NCBI GenBank assembly: GCA_030765065.1
Contig: CM060990.1
Coordinates: 494,936,190-495,000,189 of the forward strand
DNA: 64,000 nucleotides
From: Deroplatys truncata
Taxonomy: Eukaryota; Arthropoda; Insecta; Mantodea; Mantidae
Direction: 5' to 3'
Shown here: piece after piece, positions 57,340 to 64,000 of the stretch
How positions within the stretch are numbered: position 1 is the stretch's first letter
Layout: every line of letters starts with the position of its first letter
Translations under genes and position numbers: made by a program
Notes under the pieces: generated by a model
Database searches by the model: none
Seen by the model: only the letters and a program-made list of their open reading frames with translations
What the model was told of the DNA's origin: nothing

Positions 57340-58216
57340 CTATCAATCCAGCAAACACACTGCAAACAAAGGGAGTAATATGCGGATGAAGAAGAATTGA
57401 CATCCTAATAGATACAGAAAGCCCTAATGAGTATTATTAATGACAACTTGATAGGAATAAATAAGTAAGTAGCACCCCAAGTTTAATTCTGAGAACAGCG
57501 AACAACAATTTACTTGCAGCGCAGTATCAAACTAACGCTCATTTTGGATGGGTGGAACGGAATTCAAAGAACAGCTATTGGTAGCGAAACATTTTCCACA
57601 CAGTTTACTGTTAGGCATGGACCTTCTACAAAACACAAGCCGGTTATAAATCTAAGTAATGGCGTAATAACGCTGACGCTACAGGACTCTAGGGAGGTCA
57701 CCGTAGCATGCAGGGAAAAGCGAGAGTGTCCGCTTCGACAGGCACGCTCGAAACTGATACGCAATAATCTAAAATCAAGGCAGTGTGCGAACAAGACATA
57801 GAGCTACCCCCATTCACCATTACACACATAAATGTTAAGCTAAATTTACTCCTCCCGATTACATTATTTTGCAGCCATGCATTAACATCATGCAAAAGAA
57901 ACACATTGGCATTGTACCTGGACTACGTGATAAACAAAATCAGAAGCTCCAAGTTCAAAACATCACAGACGCTCCACATAGAATGTTTAAAATCACCACT
58001 CTAGCATTCATATACGAGGTTGCATTAGTACAAGCGGGCGCCTTTATACGAGAAACCGCCAAACATAGGGTTATTAAACATGCAAAATTTAACATTAATT
58101 TGCAACTAGAAGGGGCACAGCAGGAACAACTGCGGAAACTACTTTACAGATATGCACATATTTTTGCGAGTAGCCTACAGGAATTAGGACCTACAGACAC
58201 ATCAAATTTAAAATAG
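57340..58216 (+). pseudogene. Gypsy protease and pre-RT region (broken)
   Basis: ILIDTES near 57397-57420 is a damaged aspartic-protease motif (DTG to DTE). Then come HFGWVERNSKNSYW-like and PLLGMDLLQ-like traces and TLNIC..LEGAQQEQLRKLLYRYAHIFASS.. (57869-58216), the usual sequence just before gypsy RT. Confidence 0.55.
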
Positions 58217-58256
58217 AGTTAATAAACGCTACTCCACTAAAACAAAAAAATACAGG

Positions 58257-58800
58257 GTGTACTACAAGCAGAGGGAAATAGTTATCAGCCAAATTAAGGA
58301 AATGAAATACGCAGGAATAATTAAGGAGTCACAGAGCAGCTGGAGCTCACCAGTGCTCCTAGTTAAGAAGTCAGGAGAATATCGGTTTTGCGTAGAGAAC
58401 AGGAAAATCAACGCGCAAACCGCTTCATCGGCATACCCATTACCATTGATAGACGACCTACTTAGCTACTTAGGAGGTTCAAAATTTCATTGTACACTTG
58501 ATTTATTTGGAGCATATTTTCAGGTACCACTAGCACAAGAAGGTCAGAAATATTCTTGTTCATTACTTGAGACGGAGGGTTCGAATTCGAGACCTGGACC
58601 TTTGGCCTAGCGAACGCGCCCAGAGCGTTCACAGTGTTTGGAAATAAATTATTGGGCGATCTGCGATACAAACAAGCATTGATATACCTAGACGACATAA
58701 TAGCCTTCGTGTGCACATTTCAAGAATTGTTGTCGAAACTGAAGGCAGTATTTAAAAAGTTGGAGGAGTACACATTTAAACTGAAACTTCAAACATGCTT
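58257..58800 (+). pseudogene. Gypsy reverse transcriptase (broken)
   Basis: YKQREIVISQIKEM, GIIKESQSSWSSPVLLVKK, YRFCVENRKIN, YPLPLIDDLLSYLGGSKF and TLDLFGAYFQVPL (motif A) are open to 58610. In the next frame follow ANAPRAFTVF and ALIYLDDIIAFV (motif C, LDD). The frame then breaks before the connection domain. Confidence 0.85.
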
Positions 58801-59128
58801 TTTGGAATGAGTTAGATAAAACAGCTAAGGTACGAAGTGTCAGCAGGCATAGAGCCTGACACGGATATGATTCAGGTAGTCACACAGTTAAGAACCACAA
58901 GGAATGCTAAGGAAGCAAGACAGGTATTAGGATCATTTTCCTTCTATAGGAGGTTCATCAGTAATTTTTCCGCGGTCGCGAGGCCACTGAATGATTTGTA
59001 AAAAGCGGATCAAAAATTTGAATGGGGCCAGGAACAGGAAGAAGCGTTCCAGAAATGAAAAGACCTAATGGTAAAAGCTCCGGTTTTGCCACATTCTATA
59101 CCAGGGGCCAAAACCAAAATATACTACC

Positions 59129-59519
59129 ATGCCAGATAACGGCACCGGTTGCTGCCTACTTCAAGAACAGAATGGGAAAAAGCATCCAGTAGGGTTTGTC
59201 TCTGGGAGTTTGAGCAAAGGTGAGAAAAATTACAGTGTGTCACAACAAGAATTATTAGCGGCTATGTGTGGGTTATCGAAATTTACTCCAGTACATATAT
59301 GGTTATCCCATAACGATAGTGACAGATCATGCATGCCTGTGCCACTTAACTAAGCTAAAGGATTTGTCGGGAAGATTGGCACGCTATCGTTTAATGCTGC
59401 AAGAATTTAACTACACAAACCAACACAAATCAGTAGTGAAACATAAAGACGCGGACTGCTTATCGAGGATTCCCGTGGATCCCCCGAAACACGGGATAGC
59501 ACAAGAGCATAGAAATTGA
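59129..59519 (+). pseudogene. Gypsy RNase H (frameshifted)
   Basis: DNGTGCCLLQEQNGKKHPVGFVS, KNYSVSQQELLAAM (the Glu) and, in a second frame, YPITIVTDHACLCHL (the Asp) and YRLMLQEFNYT, KHKDADCLSRIP. One frameshift near 59290 separates the halves. Confidence 0.8.
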
Positions 59520-59769
59520 CCTGTCTTTTAGAGCCCGTAACAGTAGCGCAAAGGCAAGAAGAGGACCCGCAACTGAAACCCCTGATACAAGCCCCAAAAC
59601 ACCCGAGCACACAAAATGCCAAGTTAACGCGACAAGCCGCACCCACGACTTAAAGTCCAATGTGATATACAGAAAAAAACAAGCAGTTAAGCTAACATGC
59701 ACTTATTAGCTGTACCTGATAGTTTGAAACGGGACATACGTTAAGATAATCATAGCGACGCACTAAGTA

Positions 59770-60270
59770 GACATTTTGGATTTGCTAAAACATTTCACAG
59801 AATTAATTCATGCTACTATTGGATCAGAATGAAAAACGATGTACAAAATTATGTAAAAAGATGCGTTTCCTTCAAACAACTGAAAGCGCTAGTGAATCAG
59901 TGAGTAGCGGGACTAATGCAAACCATAAGTCCATTACCTGGGAGAGGGCTTCTCAACAGATGTTATGGGACCTTTTCCAAAATAAGAAGTAGCAATGGTT
60001 ACATGGTAGCGGCCACCAGGCTTTTGTTGCGGTACTTAGAGATGCGCGGGATCCCAAAAGCATCGACAGAGAGGGTGACTGAATTTATTTTGGACGACGT
60101 CATCTGCCGTCACGGCACTATAAGTATATGCTGTAGGACAGATGTTCAGTGTTTATGAGCAAGGTGACGCAAGAAATACTTAAGCTAATGGGAGCAATCC
60201 CGAGTTTCACAGCACCCTGCAGTTCGCAGATAAACAGCATACTAAACAGAGCAAATAGAACTATTGCTTA
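59770..60270 (+). pseudogene. Gypsy integrase (broken)
   Basis: HFGFAKTFHRINS, YYWIRMKNDVQNYVKRCVSFK is the HHCC zinc domain with the last Cys replaced by Phe. Core-domain traces YMVAATRLLLRYLEMRGIPKA (59980-60060) and TAPCSSQINSILNRANRTI (60210-60270) follow across stops. Confidence 0.65.
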
Positions 60271-60659
60271 AGCAATCAGCAACTATATAAATTCGCAACA
60301 CTCTGTTTGGGATAGTACTTTACATCAAATTCGGTTTGCTATAAATGCAAGCAAAAAGATAAGTAAAAAATTCACACCATTGAAACTCGTATATAAACGA
60401 AAACCTGTGTTCCCCCTGGAGTGCAATTACAGTGCACAACGCAAAATTTGTTCGTGCAACAAAGTAGGGATGCAATTTTGAAGGCAAGGGCTGTAGCATC
60501 TGCAAATATAGCGAAGAGCTGGGGAAAAATAAACGATTATACAATAAAAAAGACGGCACTTTGAATATAAGGTTGGCGATCTGGTGAAACTTTACACACC
60601 TAAGACAAACACAGGAAGAGGTAAAATCTGTTAAAGAGCTATACGGATGCATACAAAAG

Positions 60660-60660
<1 letters not shown>

Positions 60661-60718
<58 letters not shown>
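60661..60718. repeat. (TA)n microsatellite
   Basis: Uninterrupted TA dinucleotides for nearly 60 bp. The frame with alternating Ile-Tyr across it is an artefact. Confidence 0.95.
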
Positions 60719-60719
<1 letters not shown>

Positions 60720-61384
60720 CGTTGCATAGTCCTGTGCAGCACAATGAAAACCATGAAACGCACGATAGTTTTGAGTGCGTGAGCGTTTATTAAACAAACC
60801 TTTCAGAGACCTTCTTTTATTTCAGTGAATCATCATAAAAATTCACCATTGGAGGCAAAGTATCGAAAATTTGCGAGTAATTTATGTATGTAAAACTATG
60901 TAGTTAATATTGTTTTAATAAGACTGAATTAGTTTTTGCTATATTTACCCTTTTTCGGGGGTGATTATGATGATATGGGGATTAAGAGCGCAAAACATCA
61001 AGGGTCATCAGCGCCCTTACAACGTATAAAATTTAAAATCCAAACACAAACACTCAAAATGAACGTAGTGAATTCTTGAAAGTACCACACTAAAAATTAT
61101 GGGCAATAAAACAATAAAAGATTAAAAAAACGTGTCAGAAATTGAAAAAGGCAGGACACAAGAGCGCCATATGTCCACTGGGGAAAACAGCCCCCGGGAA
61201 AACAGACAATATAAAATAACAAATCTAAAAGGAACTCAGCGAATCAAATGCGCCTATAAAAACCACTGTCACGTATAAAACGTAAAAGACATGTTACAGC
61301 ATGCGCGTCGTCTGCCAAAACGTTGGCTATGTCAACAGGTAGACACACACGAACGCGCAAAGGAGCTAAAAACTGACACTCTTC

Positions 61385-62167
61385 TTAAATGTGACGCACC
61401 GTTAAGGGCGCATCACACCGCTCACACAGTGGTGTGGGATCACCACTGAGCAGGTGTCTATGATTAAAACGACAATGTCCGATACGTAAATGAGTTAAAA
61501 TTGCCTCTTCCGAGCTAGAAGAACGAGAAGATATACACCAGAAAAACAGGAGAGGTTTAACGTCCCGCAACTTGTTCCCCTCGGAGGGCTGTCCATTCAT
61601 CGCGCCAAAGCGGGAGGATTCGGCTACGTAAAATAACAAACACATCTGTGAAGGGAACAACAAAGGTAAAATATCTGGGTGCTAAAATTGCCGATTTGGC
61701 AGCGGCGTCGGTAGACTCGTTTCCTGAGATGCCCACATGACCTGGAATTCTCACGCAGGAGACACTAATGCCAGAAGCACTGAGCGAGTGGAGCAGGTCA
61801 TGAATATGCTGTACGAGCGGGCGGTGAATGTATAGCGCGTGAATACTCTGAAGAGCACCCAGAGAGTCAGAACAAACAACACAGTGCAGTAAGTCGTGCC
61901 GCTGGATGTGTAAAAGAGACTAAAAAGTACTAAAAAGTCAGCGGTAAAAATCGAACATTGCCACGGTAAACGGAAGGTAAAACTACGTTGACCAACGATA
62001 AAGGCACACCCTTCTCCAACATAAGTCTTATCCCCATTAGTATATATAAAATGAAAGTCTCCGAATTGCGCCTGAAGTTCTAAAAAGGCGGATCTAAGGA
62101 CTGAAGAAGGGTTCCCATTCTTCGGCATCGACGTTAGCCCAAGGTGACAGTGGGCCACAGCGCGCAA
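61385..62167 (-). pseudogene. LINE RNase H and Cys/His tail (frameshifted)
   Basis: FHFIYTNGDKTYVGEGCAF (first Asp replaced by Asn), then in other frames RIPGHVGISGNESTDAAAKSA (61557-61754) and AILTHLRIGHCRFNHRHLLSGDP followed by LCERCDAPLTVRHI (61385-61663). This is the same domain order as the LINE at the left edge of the window. Confidence 0.8.
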
Positions 62168-62341
62168 CCAAGGAGGAAACCGCGTTTCCCCCTGGGAAGT
62201 TTCGGCGCTGGCGTAACGTCCAAAAGCCGAAGAAGCTGACGAAATCGAACCCCCGGAGGGAGCAATGCAGAGGAGCTAACTAAATATTGCCGATCAAGCG
62301 AATCATCGAAAAATAACTCGAATGACGGGTGGTCAGGCAAG

Positions 62342-63631
62342 CTACAGAGTCGACATGCATAGTTGCACAAAAGCATCAAATGCCTGAGGACAGCGGAGGC
62401 TTTGCAGCTTCAGCATACAGGCTGAGTACAGGGCTGGTTGGAAAGCCCCTGTATAGACTCTTATGCCACGATAGTGAATGGCATTCAAGCGACGTAACAC
62501 AGATGGGCGTTCCGATGAATAGACAATGCACCCGTAATTAAGCTTGGATCGGATCAGAGAGCAATAATGATGCAGAAGGACGGTTCGATCAACTCCCCAG
62601 GATGTGCCACTTAAAACACGTAAAAGATTAAGAGAACGGTCACACTTTGCTTTTAAAAACGAAATATGCGAAATCCAGCTCAACTTTCGATCCAAGTTCA
62701 ACCCCAAAACTTTCGCATCGTATGCAAACGGAAGACTATCCGGCCCAAGATGGAGAGAGGGCGAAGGGAAAACATTCCGGCGCCAGAAATTAACACAAAC
62801 GGATTTCTCGGCGGGGAAAGTAAAGCCGCTGGCGTTACTCCAGGCGTAGAGACGGTCGATACAGCTATGGAGACGGCGATCGGGCAGACAGGTCCGCCGT
62901 GAACTGCAATAAATGGCAAAATTGTCAACGAAAAGGGATGATGTAATTCTAGGTGTAATACAATCAACAATGGGGTTGATACGAATCGCAAAACGTGTGA
63001 CACTGAGTACAGAGACCTGCAGTACACCGTTATCTTGAATAAAACCACAAGATAAAACCGAGCCCACACGTACACGAAAGATGCGGTCCGTTATAAACTC
63101 CCGAAGAAATAAGGGAAACCGACCGCGTAAATTCCATGCGTGAAGTGTACGTAAAATGCCTCCCCTCCAACAAGTGTCATAAGCTTTCTCCACGTCAAAA
63201 ACACAGCTACTGTTTGACACTTTCTCAGAAATCCGTTCATAATATGCGTCGACAGAGACACCAGATGGTCGACGGTAGTGCGATGGCAACGAAATCCGCA
63301 CTGACGGTTCGCTAGAAGTTCCTGAGACACAAGCCACCATGTCAACCGTCTGTTGATTATGCGCTCCATCAGCTTGCAAATGCAACTGGTGAGGGAGATA
63401 GGGCGGTAGCTGGAGAGGTAGTTGGCGTTCCTTCCCAGGCTTGAGTGTAGGGACCACAGTGGCTTCGCGCCAAACTGAAGGAAAACCCCCGTCTTGCCAA
63501 ATACGGTTATAGACCTGTAAGAGAAAGAGTTTACTGTCGGCTGAAAGGTGCTTCAACATCAGGACATAAATACCACCCGGCCCAGGAGCGGAGTGCCTAG
63601 GTAAAAGGAGAGCGTGCTCCAGCTCCCTCAT
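62342..63631 (-). pseudogene. LINE reverse transcriptase (429 open codons, catalytic box altered)
   Basis: APGPGGIYVLMLKHL, GGFPSVWREATVVPTLKPGK, a frame-disturbed stretch where HYRPISL is expected, then CVFDVEKAYDTCWR (motif A), VLQVSVLSVTRFAIRIN (motif B region, G and P residues lost) and SLFVDNFAIYC (motif C with FVDD changed to FVDN). LGLNLDRKLSWISHI and VLLHHYCSLIRSKLNYGCIVY follow. The lost second Asp and the internal frame disturbance near 63400 indicate inactivity despite the length. Confidence 0.85.
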
Positions 63632-63701
63632 TGTGAAAAGTTCATTATAAACTCCTGATTTGGAGACTGAAAACTATAGGTCACGGAATCCAGCCGGTCT
63701 T

Positions 63702-63986
63702 TCAGAATGCGAAAGCCGGCGGAATAATGATCAGAACTGGAAACCGCCTCAAAGCAGCACCCAGAGCGTTAGTAATTGCAGCCGGATCCACTATCGTGGC
63801 ATTGGAAAACTGATGGCCAGACACAGTACAATGCGACACTTTACCGGAGAAGCGACGAAGTTTATTCCAAACAACAGGGGAAAGCGTGAAGCCATTAAAA
63901 GACTCGACAAAACGAGTCCAAGATGCCTTCTTGCTATCCTGAATAATGCGAAAAGCCCTAGCGCGCAATTGTTTAAAAGTAACCAA
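63702..63986 (-). pseudogene. LINE linker between endonuclease and RT
   Basis: FKQLRARAFRIIQDSKKASWTRFVESFN, VVWNKLRRFSGK and IVDPAAITNALGAAL are the usual basic linker and DPAxIANALGA motif upstream of RT in these LINEs. It continues toward the window end. Confidence 0.7.
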
Positions 63987-64000
63987 AATATCAAGTGTAG

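Larger units (their letters stand above)
56258..60620 (+). mobile_element. Decayed Ty3/gypsy retrotransposon (gag-pol)
   Basis: In order: gag (56258-56990), protease trace (~57340-57430), RT (58257-58800), RNase H (59129-59519), integrase zinc domain and core (59770-60270) and an integrase C-terminal trace (GDLVKLYTPKTNTGRGK near 60570). Stops and frameshifts occur throughout. The (TA)n tract at 60661-60718 lies just past the end. Confidence 0.85.
60957..64000 (-). mobile_element. RNase H-type LINE, 3' part, continuing beyond the window
   Basis: On the minus strand: linker (63986-63702), RT (63631-62342), RNase H (62167-61557), Cys/His tail (61663-61385) and a 3' untranslated end with GCGCTGATGACCCTTGATGT and a short ATCATCATAATC tail (61020-60960). 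This 3' end style is common in insect LINEs. The endonuclease would lie beyond base 64000. The RT frame is long and open, so this copy is younger than the LINE at 60-3330. Confidence 0.85.

Noticed and set aside
60320-60763. 147-codon minus-strand frame with Ile-Tyr repeats
   Set aside because: Created by the (TA)n microsatellite and the antisense of the gypsy integrase end.

Overview
The window reads as a gene-poor, AT-rich stretch of arthropod (probably insect) nuclear DNA built almost entirely of transposable elements of different ages. I find no intact host gene, rRNA, canonical tRNA gene or CRISPR array. The insect assignment is an inference from the mix of elements: RNase H-bearing LINEs, a CR1-type LINE whose ORF1 carries an esterase, mariner, hAT and copia/gypsy relics, and a zinc-finger protein-primed DNA polymerase B. 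I cannot name the species.

Layout. 60-3330: decayed RNase H LINE (plus strand) with a fold-back MITE inside it. 3422-3541: end fragment of the Polinton-like family described below. 4449-5493: broken Tc1/mariner-type transposase. 5785-7340: copia relic. 7390-12640: three clusters of a ~130-bp repeat around a decayed, intron-containing transposase-like gene, itself holding a tRNA-derived SINE. 13378-22791: Polinton-like element 1. 22887-23042: hAT MITE with a perfect 8-bp TSD. 23785-26205: decayed hAT element. 26716-45476: Polinton-like element 2. 47860-49190: two adjacent mariner-type relics. 50500-54550: minus-strand CR1-type LINE. 56250-60620: decayed Ty3/gypsy element. 60957-64000: minus-strand RNase H LINE running off the window.

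The standout is the pair of Polinton-like elements. Both start 5'-AGTAG and end CTACT-3'. Both are flanked by near-perfect 6-bp duplications (TATGAC/TATGCC and TACGTG/TAGGTG), which is the Polinton/Maverick integration signature. The only recognisable gene is a protein-primed type-B DNA polymerase (polB). Element 2 is an 18.8-kb inverted repeat: two ~9.1-kb arms around a ~0.5-kb non-palindromic centre. Each arm holds one polB copy transcribed outward, a duplicated TATA core promoter, tRNA-like repeats, spacer arrays and a ~1.7-kb subterminal array. Element 1 is 9.4 kb and looks like the same palindrome after one internal deletion that removed the centre and most of the right polB, leaving ~3.3-3.6-kb inverted repeats. 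No integrase, ATPase, protease or capsid gene is visible.

My reading, as inference, is a family of polB-only palindromic invertrons, possibly integrated head-to-head dimers or replication intermediates of a ~9-kb hairpin-ended linear element, mobilised by an integrase supplied from elsewhere.
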